From positions 1-36,874 of the forward strand of contig JAISIZ010000107.1 of the NCBI GenBank assembly GCA_031261785.1: 36,874 nt of DNA, in the 5' to 3' direction. How positions within the stretch are numbered: the stretch's first letter is position 1; each line of letters opens with the position of its first letter. The notes under the pieces were generated by a model, which was not told where the DNA came from, ran no database searches, and was given only the letters and a program-made list of their open reading frames with translations. Source of the DNA: Mediterranea sp. (in: CFB group bacteria). GTDB taxonomy: Bacteria > Bacteroidota > Bacteroidia > Bacteroidales > Bacteroidaceae. The position numbers and the translations under genes are program-made. Positions 17,431 through 26,124 of the stretch are shown piece after piece.

Positions 17431-19020
17431 ATGAATACATTGAAATTTATCATCAGCCTCCCGCTCCTGTTCGCCCTCCCCGGATGCGCCAACGACGACA
17501 CGCCCGGCGAACAGCCCGGAAACATCATCAGCGTGGAGAAAAGCGTGACCATAGACGCCGACCGGACGTTCCAAACCATCGTGGGCTTTGGCGCGTCGGA
17601 CTGCTGGACACCCGCCTTCGTCGGGAAGTACTGGACCACCAACCGCGAACGAATAGGGCAATGGCTCTTCTCGGACAAGATCGAGGAGGGCAGTCCGCAA
17701 GGCATAGCGCTCTCGATGTGGCGTACCAACGCCGGGGGAGGCAGCGCGGAGCAGGGCGACGCCAGCGGCATAGACGACGAGACCCGCCGGGCCGAATCCT
17801 ACCTCACCGACAACCTGTCGTTGGACTGGACACGATGCGAGGGACAGCGGTACTTCCTCGACCAGGCCAAGGCGTGGAACGTCCCCGGCGTGGTGTTGTT
17901 CAGCAATACGCCTCCCGTGCAGTACACCTACAACGGGAAGGGACTGTCCAACCGCGGCGGGGTGTCCAACCTCAAGAGCGAACACTACGCCGACTTCGCC
18001 AACTACCTCACCGAGGTAGCCGCACACTATCGGCAAGCGGGCTATCCGGTGACGCACATCTCGCCCGTCAACGAGCCTCAGTACAACTGGGACAGCGGGC
18101 AAGAGGGCAGCGGATGGACCAATGAAGAGATGGCCCGACTGGCCAAGGAATTAGACAAGAGCCTGACCACGGCCGCACTCCCCGTGGACCTCTTGCTGAA
18201 CGAATCGGCCGACTGGGAATACCTGTACCGGGCCAAGGACGACGCCAACCGGAGCAACTCGCTCGCGACCTTCTTCACGCCGGGAGCCTCGACCTACATC
18301 GGCGACCTGGCCCACGTCAAGCCCATGCTGGGCGCGCACAGCTACTGGACGGACGGCACGTGGGACGGCATGAGGAGCGTGCGCCAACAAGCGCGGCAAG
18401 CGGCCGACCAATACGGCGTGGACCTCTGGCAAACGGAATGGAGTATGCTGGGCGACGGATATAGCTCTTCGGAATTCGCGGGCTTCGACACCGCGTCCGA
18501 GATGGACATCGCGCTCTATATGTCGAAAGTGATACACAACGACCTCACCGTGGCCAACGTCACCTCGTGGAGCTTCTGGACTTCCATGGACATACCCCGC
18601 TGGGGACACAAAAATCGCTTCCTGCTCATCTCGCTCGTTCCCGCCGGAGGAGCGGACGGCGACATCAGGCAAGAGGGAACGGCACAACCCACTCCCACCC
18701 TGTGGGTGCTGGGCAACTATAGCCGATTCATCCGCCCGGGATACCGGCGGGTGGCGCTGGAGATGAACGATTCGCGCAGTTTCTTCGCCTCGGCGTGGAT
18801 CTCGCCCGAGAAGGACAGGGTGGTGGCCGTGTTCAGCAACCTCTCCAGCAAGGGCGTACGCCTCAACGAAACGCATACCGGATGGAGCCAGACGCCCGGA
18901 TCCGTTACCACCTATACCACCGCCGCGGGCAAGAACCTGCAGGAACGGCACGTGGAAAGCGGACAGCCCGTCGTGCTCGACGCGCAGAGCGTGACCACCG
19001 TGGTCTACGACTTAAATTGA
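17431..19020 (+). CDS. GH30-family glycoside hydrolase lipoprotein
   Basis: A 529-residue lipoprotein (lipobox FALPGC, C19) with a clan GH-A (beta/alpha)8 barrel and a C-terminal beta-sandwich, as in glycoside hydrolase family 30. The start of the barrel reads GFGASDCWTP (52-61). The acid/base is probably E215 in ISPVNEPQYNW and the nucleophile E336 in LWQTEWSMLG; the region from about residue 440 to the end is the side beta-domain. GH30 enzymes are retaining hydrolases acting on beta-linked glucans, galactans, xylans or fucosides, and I cannot assign the subfamily. As a lipoprotein in a susCD operon it probably acts at the cell surface or in the outer membrane, making oligosaccharides for import. 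It lies 20 nt after susD and 22 nt before the GH2 gene. Confidence 0.85.
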   Translation: MNTLKFIISLPLLFALPGCANDDTPGEQPGNIISVEKSVTIDADRTFQTIVGFGASDCWTPAFVGKYWTTNRERIGQWLFSDKIEEGSPQGIALSMWRTNAGGGSAEQGDASGIDDETRRAESYLTDNLSLDWTRCEGQRYFLDQAKAWNVPGVVLFSNTPPVQYTYNGKGLSNRGGVSNLKSEHYADFANYLTEVAAHYRQAGYPVTHISPVNEPQYNWDSGQEGSGWTNEEMARLAKELDKSLTTAALPVDLLLNESADWEYLYRAKDDANRSNSLATFFTPGASTYIGDLAHVKPMLGAHSYWTDGTWDGMRSVRQQARQAADQYGVDLWQTEWSMLGDGYSSSEFAGFDTASEMDIALYMSKVIHNDLTVANVTSWSFWTSMDIPRWGHKNRFLLISLVPAGGADGDIRQEGTAQPTPTLWVLGNYSRFIRPGYRRVALEMNDSRSFFASAWISPEKDRVVAVFSNLSSKGVRLNETHTGWSQTPGSVTTYTTAAGKNLQERHVESGQPVVLDAQSVTTVVYDLN

Positions 19021-19042
19021 TCGCTATATATACCCCAACATC

Positions 19043-21481
19043 ATGAAAAAAAGAATCCTCTCCCTCTTCGTCCTCGCGACGACGCTCCTCGCCCCGACCC
19101 TGCGGGCGCAAGTTTCTTTCGGGCAACCCACCAAGTGGGATGCCGGGTGGCTCTTCAGCCTTACCGACGACTCCACGTACGTACGCACCGCCTACGACGA
19201 CAGCGAATGGGCCAAAGTGCTCCTGCCGCACGACTGGAGCATCACCCAACCCATGTCGCCCACGCTGGCCGCCTGCACGGGCTTCCTGCCGGGCGGCATA
19301 GGATGGTATCGCAAGCATTTCACCATCGCCGACGATGCCGCCCGCCACTACGTCTACTTCGAGGGCGTGTACAACCGGAGCGAGGTCTACCTCAACGGAC
19401 ACCTGCTGGGACGTCGACCCAACGGCTACATCTCCTTCATGTACGACCTCACGCCCTACCTACAGCCGGGCGATAACGTGCTGGCCGTACGCGTGGACCA
19501 CAGCCGCTCGGCCGATTCGCGCTGGTACACCGGCTCGGGCATCTACCGCGACGTGTGGATGGTCGCCGCCCCCGAGACGCACATCGCGCAATGGGGCGTA
19601 GGCTGGCAAGCCACCTCCATCACCGACCGGCAAGCCACCGTCGGCGTGGAGGTGAAAGTGGTGAAGAACAAACCCGACGCGCGACGGCTGGAACTGGCCG
19701 CCACGCTGCTCGACGCCGACGGCAAGACGGTGGCCAGGCAGCGCGTACGTGTGGCGGACAGCCCGACGGGCGACACCAGCGGGAAGCTCACGCTGAAGAT
19801 CGCCAAGCCTCAGCTTTGGGACCTCGACACACCTTATTTATATACGCTACACACGGAACTGCTGGCCGACGGCCAGCGCATTGACGGATGCGACGACACC
19901 CCCGTGGGACTGCGCACCCTGCACTTCGACCCCGACCGGGGCTTCGCCCTCAACGGACGGTGGACGAAGGTGAAGGGCGTCTGCCTCCACCACGACGCCG
20001 GCGTGCTGGGCGCCGCCGTGCCCCGGGAAGTCTGGGGCCGACGATTGCGGAACCTCAAGGCGATAGGCGTCAACGCCATCCGCATGAGCCACAATCCGCA
20101 AAGCCCCGACGTGTACGACTGGTGCGACCGGCTGGGACTGCTCGTCATGGACGAGGCGTCGGACGAGTGGGAGTTTCCCAAGCGCAAATGGATAAAGGGA
20201 TGGAACAAGGGCGAGCCGGGATTCCAGGGCACGTTCGACTTCTTCGAAGAATGGATTGACCGCGACGTGGCCGACATGGTGCGCCGCGACCGCAACCATC
20301 CCTCCATCTTCCTCTGGAGCATCGGCAACGAGGTGGACTATCCCAACGACCCCTATTCGCACCCCGTGCTCAACGGCAGCAGCATCAGCCAACCCATGTT
20401 CGGAGGCTATAATCCCGAGGCGCCCGACGCCATGCGGATAGGCGTCATCGCCAAGCGGCTCGCCGCCGTGGTGCGCTCCGTCGACACCTCAAGGCCCGTC
20501 ACCGGCGCGCTGGCCGGCGTGGTAATGTCCAACGAGACGGCCTATCCCGAGGCGGTCGACGTGGTGGGCTACAACTATACCGAGGACCGCTACGACACCG
20601 ACCACGCCAAGTACCCCAAACGCGTCATCTACGGCAGCGAGAACCGTCCCGACATCGACGCCTGGTACGCCGCGCGCGACCGCGACTTCATCTTCGGACA
20701 GTTTATATGGACCGGCACCGACTACCTCGGCGAATCCAACGGATGGCCGGCACGAGGCTTCTACACCGGACTGCTCGACTTCGGCAGCTTCGAGAAGCCG
20801 AGGGGACACTTCCGGGCCTCGCTCTGGAGCGAGAAGCCCGTGACGTACATCGGCACCTATCCCCTCCGCGTGGAGGGACGCTCGCTATCGGGCTTCCTCT
20901 CCACCGACGCGTGGGACATCTGGAACTACCAGCCCGGGCAAGAGATCCGCGTGGTATGCTACACCAACGCCCCGCAAGCCCGCCTGCTGCTCGACGGCCA
21001 GGAGGTGGGGCCGATGAAGCCTTACGACACCAAGACGGGCATCATCCATTGGGACATCCCCTACCGCCCAGGCAAGCTGGAGGCGCAAGGATGCGACGAG
21101 AACGGCAACACGCTCTCCACCTACGTCATCCAAACCTCCGGCCGGCCCTACGCCCTGCGCGCCACGGCCGACCGCGCTTCTCTCCCCGCCCGGCGAGGCA
21201 CGGCGCACGTCGTCATTGAGGTGGTCGACGAAGCGGGCGTGCCCGTGAAGCTGGCCGACAGCGACATCACCTGCCGCGTCGACGGCCCCGCGCGCCTGCT
21301 CGGCCTCGAAGGCTCCGACAACGACGACACGGGTGACTATACCGACAACCGCCAACGGGCCTACCACGGCCGCCTGCTGGCCTATATACAGACCACGGGC
21401 GAGGCGGGAACCGTCAAGGTGACGTTCGCCTCGCCCTTGCTGCGCGGCACGGAAGTGACGCTCAAGGCGGTGGAGGAATAG
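19043..21481 (+). CDS. GH2-family glycoside hydrolase (beta-galactosidase-like)
   Basis: An 812-residue enzyme with a cleavable signal peptide (LRA/Q, about residue 22) and no lipobox, hence probably periplasmic. Domains: GH2 sugar-binding jelly roll (about 28-180, GYISFMYDLTPYL and SRWYTGSGIYRDVWM), immunoglobulin-like domain (about 185-295), TIM barrel (about 300-600) with acid/base E430 in SIGNEVDY and nucleophile E533 in IYGSENRPD, then two C-terminal beta-domains (DUF4982-like about 625-695 and an invasin/GH2-C-like domain about 705-812). This layout is typical of Bacteroidales exo-acting beta-galactosidase-type GH2 enzymes, but beta-mannosidase or beta-glucuronidase activity cannot be excluded. 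It is the last gene of the PUL; its stop is 6 bp from the convergent lipoprotein stop. Confidence 0.9.
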   Translation: MKKRILSLFVLATTLLAPTLRAQVSFGQPTKWDAGWLFSLTDDSTYVRTAYDDSEWAKVLLPHDWSITQPMSPTLAACTGFLPGGIGWYRKHFTIADDAARHYVYFEGVYNRSEVYLNGHLLGRRPNGYISFMYDLTPYLQPGDNVLAVRVDHSRSADSRWYTGSGIYRDVWMVAAPETHIAQWGVGWQATSITDRQATVGVEVKVVKNKPDARRLELAATLLDADGKTVARQRVRVADSPTGDTSGKLTLKIAKPQLWDLDTPYLYTLHTELLADGQRIDGCDDTPVGLRTLHFDPDRGFALNGRWTKVKGVCLHHDAGVLGAAVPREVWGRRLRNLKAIGVNAIRMSHNPQSPDVYDWCDRLGLLVMDEASDEWEFPKRKWIKGWNKGEPGFQGTFDFFEEWIDRDVADMVRRDRNHPSIFLWSIGNEVDYPNDPYSHPVLNGSSISQPMFGGYNPEAPDAMRIGVIAKRLAAVVRSVDTSRPVTGALAGVVMSNETAYPEAVDVVGYNYTEDRYDTDHAKYPKRVIYGSENRPDIDAWYAARDRDFIFGQFIWTGTDYLGESNGWPARGFYTGLLDFGSFEKPRGHFRASLWSEKPVTYIGTYPLRVEGRSLSGFLSTDAWDIWNYQPGQEIRVVCYTNAPQARLLLDGQEVGPMKPYDTKTGIIHWDIPYRPGKLEAQGCDENGNTLSTYVIQTSGRPYALRATADRASLPARRGTAHVVIEVVDEAGVPVKLADSDITCRVDGPARLLGLEGSDNDDTGDYTDNRQRAYHGRLLAYIQTTGEAGTVKVTFASPLLRGTEVTLKAVEE

Positions 21482-21487
21482 GGCCGA

Positions 21488-22138
21488 TCAGCGGAACTCC
21501 CGCACGAATCGCCGCATCTCCTCCTGCTCGGAGGGGAAGAATATGGCGTCGATGATGGGCTGGGGGTTCCGCTTGCCGCGCACGTAAGGATAGAGTTTCT
21601 TGGCCATCTTGAGTTGGTCGGTGGAGGAGGTATCTTTCACGATCTCGGCACATTGCTCCATGGTGAGGTCGTGCCCGGAGAGCATCTCGTCCACCAGCCT
21701 CATCCTTTCGTCGCGCGACGCCAGGCGGAAGAAGTCACGGGTAAAGTCGGCAAATTCCTTATCGTCCATGATGGTGGGCTGCCTCGCGACGGGAGGAGCC
21801 GGGGGAGCCACCACCACGGTAGGGGATTGGGGACGTCCTCCGTTGGAGTCCATCCCGATGACCTTGCCATTCTCGAAAGTGACGAAGACACGGCGCGGCC
21901 ACTGGAAGTAGTTGCCCACCTGCTCGTATTCCCACTCCTCCACGCCGTTGTTGAAACGGCGGAAAGTCGGCTTGCCCATGAGTTCGCTGACTTCCTTCTG
22001 CGTCATTCCCGGGTGAATATCCATAATCTGGGAGGCTCGGTAAGTGCCGCAACCACTCAAGGCGGCGACCAGAACCAGCGCGCAAGCCACGCGCAGTTTC
22101 TTTCTCATGCTTTTCAGCGTGTTGTCGATCTTGTCCAT
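21488..22138 (-). CDS. BamE-like (SmpA/OmlA) lipoprotein with C-terminal DUF4476
   Basis: A lipoprotein of 216 residues (or 206 from the internal ATG at 22108, which gives the tidier signal peptide MRKKLRVACA). The lipobox is AALSGC. The N-terminal mature part contains GMTQKEVSELMGKP and EEWEYEQVGN, the pattern of SmpA/OmlA (BamE) domains. A proline-rich linker (VVVAPPAPPVARQP) joins it to a helical C-terminal domain DKEFADFTRDFF through YVRGKRN that matches DUF4476. BamE assists outer-membrane protein assembly, but this domain is also used in unrelated envelope lipoproteins, so the role is open. A -7 box lies at 22183-22190. Confidence 0.7.
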   Translation of the reverse strand: MDKIDNTLKSMRKKLRVACALVLVAALSGCGTYRASQIMDIHPGMTQKEVSELMGKPTFRRFNNGVEEWEYEQVGNYFQWPRRVFVTFENGKVIGMDSNGGRPQSPTVVVAPPAPPVARQPTIMDDKEFADFTRDFFRLASRDERMRLVDEMLSGHDLTMEQCAEIVKDTSSTDQLKMAKKLYPYVRGKRNPQPIIDAIFFPSEQEEMRRFVREFR

Positions 22139-22182
22139 ATTCTATTTTCTTTTGGGGTTAATACTGTCCGTATTGGATGTGG

Positions 22183-22190
22183 CAAAGGTA
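22183..22190 (-). promoter_or_regulatory. -7 promoter box of the BamE-like lipoprotein gene
   Basis: The complement reads TACCTTTG, a TAnnTTTG match, 44 nt before the ATG at 22138. No clear -33 element is seen at 19-21 nt. The remainder of 22139-22279 holds nothing else I can support. Confidence 0.5.
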
Positions 22191-22279
22191 AGGAAGGAAA
22201 AACCCGTTTCCCGCCGGTTCCCTCTATGATTGCGTAGGGATTTCCCTATTCCGCCATTGCCCCTGGCGGAGGGCCGGGG

Positions 22280-24733
22280 CTACATGGGATCCACGTCGTA
22301 GTACACCAACAGGGATTTGTAGCGTTGGTCTTCGAGCGTCTCCTGCCTGACGCGGAGGAGCAGCTCGCGGGCGCGCGTCATGGGGGCGTGTCGCTCAATC
22401 TTGACCACGATCTTCCGGATGAAGAGTGTCTGCACCCTTGCCACGGGAGGTTTGTCGGGTCCCAGCACGCGGTCGCCGAAGACGGCGCCGAGCCTCTCGC
22501 CCATGGCCGCGGCCATCTGGTCGAGCAGGGTTTCGTCGCGGTGTTTCAGGTAGACGTATATCAGGCGGTAGTAGGGTGGGTAGTGGAAGGCTTGGCGCTC
22601 GGCGAGCTGGCTCGCTACCATGCCTTCGTAGTCGTTGGCGATGACTTGCCGGATGATGGGATGGTCGATGCTCTTGGTCTGTAGCACCACCCGTCCTTGC
22701 TTGTTCTTCCGTCCGGCCCGTCCGGAGACTTGCGCCATGAGCTGGAACGCCCGCTCGTAGGCGCGGAAGTCGGGATAGTTGAGCATGGTGTCGGCGTTGA
22801 GGATGCCCACTACGCTGACATGGTCGAAGTCCAGTCCTTTCGACACCATCTGCGTGCCGATGAGTATGTCCGTCTTGCCCCGCTCGAAGTCGGCGATGAT
22901 GCGTTCGTAGGCCGAGCGGGTGCGGGTGGTGTCGAGATCCATGCGGGCCACGGTGGCCTCGGGGAAGAGTGCCTTGATGTCGTCCTCGATCTTCTCCGTG
23001 CCGAAGCCCCGGCTCACCAGCTCGGTGCCTTCGCAGGCCGGACACTTCGGCGGCACCCTGTAGGCTTGTCCGCAGTAATGGCAGGTGAGCTGGCCGAGGG
23101 CCTTGTGGTAGGTGAGGCTCACGTCGCAGTTCTGGCAGCGGGGCACCCATCCGCAGGCGCGGCACTCTATCATGGGCGCGAATCCGCGGCGGTTCTGGAA
23201 GAGGATGACTTGCTCCTTCCGCTCCAGCGCCTCCCTGACGTATCGCGTGAGCAGGGGCGAGAAGGGTCCCACCATCCGTTTCTTGCGGTGCAACTCCTTG
23301 ATGTCGACGGGGACAATCTCGGGCAGCCGTATCTCTTGGTAGCGTTCCTTGAGGCTCACCAGGCCGTACTTCCCCTCGGTGGCGTTCTGCCAGCTCTCGA
23401 TGGAGGGGGTGGCGGTGCCGAGCAGCGTCTTGGCGCCGTACAGGGCGGCCAGCACGATGGCGGCGTTGCGGGCGTGGTAGCGGGGGGCGGGGTCTTGCTG
23501 CTTGTAGGTGCCCTCGTGCTCCTCGTCGACGATGACGAGGCCCAGGTCGCGAAACGGCAGGAAGATGGAGGAGCGCACGCCGAGAATGATGTCGTAGCTC
23601 TCCTCGCCGAGCTGCTTGCGCCAGATCTCCACCCGCTCGGCGTCGGGGAACTTGGAGTGGTAGATGCCCAGGCGGTTGCCGAACACCCGGCGCAGGCGCT
23701 CGGTGATCTGGGTGGTGAGGGCTATCTCGGGGAGCAGGTAGAGCACCTGCCGGCCTTGGGCGATGGTCTCCCCGATGAGGTGGATGTAGATCTCCGTCTT
23801 CCCGCTGGAGGTGACGCCGTGGAGCAGGCAGACGTTCTTCGCCAGGAAGCTCCGCCTGATTTCGTCGTATGCCTGCCGCTGGAAGGTATTGAGCGGGTGG
23901 AGGCTGGCGGCGGGCTGCCCCTCGCTGGTCGGCAGGCGTCCTACCTCGTGGTGGTACACTTCGAATATCTTCTTCTTCACCAGGGCGTTCAGCACGGCGG
24001 GCGTGGCGTCGGCCCGGCGTAGCAGCTCGGCTTTGGTCATCTCCCGGGGTGGATGGGTGGTGAGGTATCCCGAGCGCTCCACGTACTTCATCAGCAAGGC
24101 CAGCTGTTTGTCGGGCAACGTGTCGAACAGTACGTGCAAGGCTCGCTCGCCGGGTGTTCCGGCCAGGCGTACGCGGGTCTCGACCCTGGGTTTGTAGGTG
24201 CGTTTCAGCTCCTCCTTCACGCGGATGGCCTCGCGGTCGAGCAGGGCGCCCACCACGGTGAGCACGTTCTTGATGCCGCTCGCTTTCTCTATCTGGGTGA
24301 CACTTTGCGAGGGCTTGTCGGCCAGCAGGTCGAGCAGGCGTCGCTCACGTTCGGGTAGGGGCGTGTCGGCCTCAAAGTCGGGGTTGTACTCCACGATGGT
24401 CTCGCTCTCGAGTTTAAGTCCCGAGGGGAGGGCGGCCTTATAGACGTCGCCCGGCGTGCAGAGGTAGTAGTCGGCTATCCACTTCCAGAAGTCGAACTGC
24501 GCGGGGAGCAGGATGGGCGTGGCGTCGAGCAGGAAGGCGATGTCTTTGATCGCGTAACCCGCGGGGGCATGGGCGTGCGCATTGGCCACGATGGCGGTAT
24601 AGAACTTCTTCGGTCCGAAGGGCACTACGACCCGGCAACCCGCCTTCACCTCCTCCGTCAGGTCGTCGGGCACGGAATAGGTGAAGCTGCCCGGCAGCGG
24701 CAGCGGCAATATCACATCTACGAATCTCTTCAT
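22280..24733 (-). CDS. priA: Primosomal replication-restart helicase PriA
   Basis: An 817-residue 3'-to-5' DNA helicase that reloads the replisome at stalled forks. N-terminal 3'-DNA-binding domain opens VDVILPLPLPGSFTY; Walker A GVTSSGKT (306-313), Walker B DEEH (403-406), the zinc domain has eight cysteines (524, 527, 533, 536, 551, 554, 564, 567), and the motif VI region is QLMAQVSGRAGRKNKQGRVV (664-683). I chose the ATG at 24733 over the upstream ATG at 24754 because a TACTTTTG -7 box lies between them (24742-24749), so the upstream codon would not be transcribed from that promoter, and because homologues start MK(R/K)(F/Y)VDVILPLPL. Confidence 0.95.
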   Translation of the reverse strand: MKRFVDVILPLPLPGSFTYSVPDDLTEEVKAGCRVVVPFGPKKFYTAIVANAHAHAPAGYAIKDIAFLLDATPILLPAQFDFWKWIADYYLCTPGDVYKAALPSGLKLESETIVEYNPDFEADTPLPERERRLLDLLADKPSQSVTQIEKASGIKNVLTVVGALLDREAIRVKEELKRTYKPRVETRVRLAGTPGERALHVLFDTLPDKQLALLMKYVERSGYLTTHPPREMTKAELLRRADATPAVLNALVKKKIFEVYHHEVGRLPTSEGQPAASLHPLNTFQRQAYDEIRRSFLAKNVCLLHGVTSSGKTEIYIHLIGETIAQGRQVLYLLPEIALTTQITERLRRVFGNRLGIYHSKFPDAERVEIWRKQLGEESYDIILGVRSSIFLPFRDLGLVIVDEEHEGTYKQQDPAPRYHARNAAIVLAALYGAKTLLGTATPSIESWQNATEGKYGLVSLKERYQEIRLPEIVPVDIKELHRKKRMVGPFSPLLTRYVREALERKEQVILFQNRRGFAPMIECRACGWVPRCQNCDVSLTYHKALGQLTCHYCGQAYRVPPKCPACEGTELVSRGFGTEKIEDDIKALFPEATVARMDLDTTRTRSAYERIIADFERGKTDILIGTQMVSKGLDFDHVSVVGILNADTMLNYPDFRAYERAFQLMAQVSGRAGRKNKQGRVVLQTKSIDHPIIRQVIANDYEGMVASQLAERQAFHYPPYYRLIYVYLKHRDETLLDQMAAAMGERLGAVFGDRVLGPDKPPVARVQTLFIRKIVVKIERHAPMTRARELLLRVRQETLEDQRYKSLLVYYDVDPM

Positions 24734-24741
24734 TGCGACTG

Positions 24742-24749
24742 CAAAAGTA
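24742..24749 (-). promoter_or_regulatory. -7 promoter box of priA
   Basis: The complement reads TACTTTTG, a perfect TAnnTTTG match, only 8 nt before the priA start codon at 24733, implying a nearly leaderless transcript. No matching -33 element is evident. Confidence 0.5.
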
Positions 24750-24760
24750 TCCAAAAACTT

Positions 24761-25942
24761 TCATCCGAACAGCCGGAAGTCGCGGAAATTGTAAAGCCCC
24801 TCCATCGTTTCGGGCGTCGCCGCCGTGCCGTCGTAAATCACCGCGCTCCGGCTGACGCGGCCGGGGAATAGTTTCTCGAGGTAGGCGAGATGCTTGAAAA
24901 AGTTTTTGTTGTAGGTCATGGCGGACTTTATCTCGAAAGCCTGTAGGTACTGGGCTTTGGTGTAGATGGCATCGATTTCCCGTCCCGACTTGTCGCGGTA
25001 GAAATAGAGCTGGTTTTTCTTCCCGACATTGGCTTGTTCCTTGATCATCTCGTTGATGACCATGTTCTCGAATAAGGCTCCTCGCAGGGGATGCGTGTTG
25101 AATTGTTCCTCATTCTCGATGCCCAGCAGGTAGGCGGCCAGCCCCGTGTCGTAAAAGTAGATCTTGGGTGTTTTCACCAGCCTCTTCCCGATATTCTCGT
25201 GATAGGGTGGCAGCAGATAGATAATGTACGAAGCCGCCAAGATGTTGAGCCAGCTGTTTATGGTGATGCTCGTTACGCCTACCTCGTTGGACAAGGCGCT
25301 GGCGTTGAACTCTGTCCCGACCCTGCCGGCACACAGGGTCATGAATGTCTGGAACGCTCTCAGATCCTTTATGTTGACGATCTTGCGAGCGTCGCGCTCG
25401 ATATAGGTGGTATAATAGTCGCGGAAGAACCGTCCTCGTGAGACGCTCTCGTTCCAGACGCTCGGATAGCCACCGTTCAGCGTTAGTGTGGAGGCGGGCA
25501 GCGCGCGTTGCCCGGGGCTTAGCTCGTGGATGGATAGCGGCAAAAGCGTTAGCACGGCGGTGCGTCCGGCCATCGACTGCGTGATTCGTTCCAGGAGTGC
25601 GAAGTTGCTGCTTCCGGTGACGACGAACATTCTTTTCTTCGTGTTTTCGAAGATGTCCTTGTCTACCTCTACTTGTAGGTAGGAGAAGATGTCGGGAAAG
25701 TTGTGCGCCTCGTCGATGACGGCTCCATCGGGATAGTTGGCGATGAAGCGTTTAGCGTCTTTCTCCACCTCTCGCAACGTGCTGATATCTTCCAGGTTGA
25801 CGTATGGAAGCGAGGGAAACAGCTTTTTGCAGAGCGTGGTTTTCCCCGATTGGCGCGGGCCGGTGATGGTTATTACACGATATTCGCGCGAAGACGCCAG
25901 AATCTCTCCGGATATCGTTCTGTTTATAAATGAGTTGGGCAT
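24761..25942 (-). CDS. AAA ATPase with DUF4143 (PD-D/ExK-like) domain
   Basis: A 393-residue protein of a widespread family that combines an N-terminal AAA_14 ATPase with a C-terminal DUF4143 domain. Walker A is GPRQSGKTT (28-36), Walker B is AVIDEAHN (D77, E78), and a sensor-like VVTGSSNF lies near 107-114. The C-terminal half contains E292 (FENMVINEM), D324 (GREIDAIY) and E337-x-K339 (FEIKSA), the layout of a restriction-endonuclease-like fold. Function is not established for the family; members are often orphans of variable presence. By eye its codons are less GC-rich than those of its neighbours. It is 27 nt upstream of priA in the same direction but priA has its own -7 box. Confidence 0.8.
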   Translation of the reverse strand: MPNSFINRTISGEILASSREYRVITITGPRQSGKTTLCKKLFPSLPYVNLEDISTLREVEKDAKRFIANYPDGAVIDEAHNFPDIFSYLQVEVDKDIFENTKKRMFVVTGSSNFALLERITQSMAGRTAVLTLLPLSIHELSPGQRALPASTLTLNGGYPSVWNESVSRGRFFRDYYTTYIERDARKIVNIKDLRAFQTFMTLCAGRVGTEFNASALSNEVGVTSITINSWLNILAASYIIYLLPPYHENIGKRLVKTPKIYFYDTGLAAYLLGIENEEQFNTHPLRGALFENMVINEMIKEQANVGKKNQLYFYRDKSGREIDAIYTKAQYLQAFEIKSAMTYNKNFFKHLAYLEKLFPGRVSRSAVIYDGTAATPETMEGLYNFRDFRLFG

Positions 25943-25980
25943 AAACCGGACAATTTATATAGTGATGTATCAAATTTGCC

Positions 25981-25988
25981 CAAAAGTA
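25981..25988 (-). promoter_or_regulatory. -7 promoter box of the AAA/DUF4143 gene
   Basis: The complement reads TACTTTTG, matching TAnnTTTG, 38 nt before the ATG at 25942. No clear -33 element is seen. Confidence 0.5.
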
Positions 25989-26041
25989 CGGTTTTCCTTC
26001 GATAGATGGAAATATAATGCCCGCTTTATTCGCGCGAAACG

Positions 26042-26100
26042 AAAAGCCCGGGCTTCTCACCCCACGCGCTTCCGCATGGAACAAAAAGCTCGGGCTTCTC
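26042..26100 (-). terminator. Two tandem terminator-like hairpins after secDF
   Basis: A 17-bp sequence occurs twice with one mismatch (26042-26058 and 26084-26100), 42 bp apart. On the minus strand each reads AGAAGC, then CCGA or CCGG, then GCTTTT: the same 6-bp stem (including one G-T pair) with a 4-nt loop running into a short T-tract. They begin about 25 nt beyond the secDF stop. The T-tracts are short, so termination strength is uncertain. Confidence 0.6.
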
Positions 26101-26124
26101 GGCGAGAGTGCCGTCCGCGTGGTG

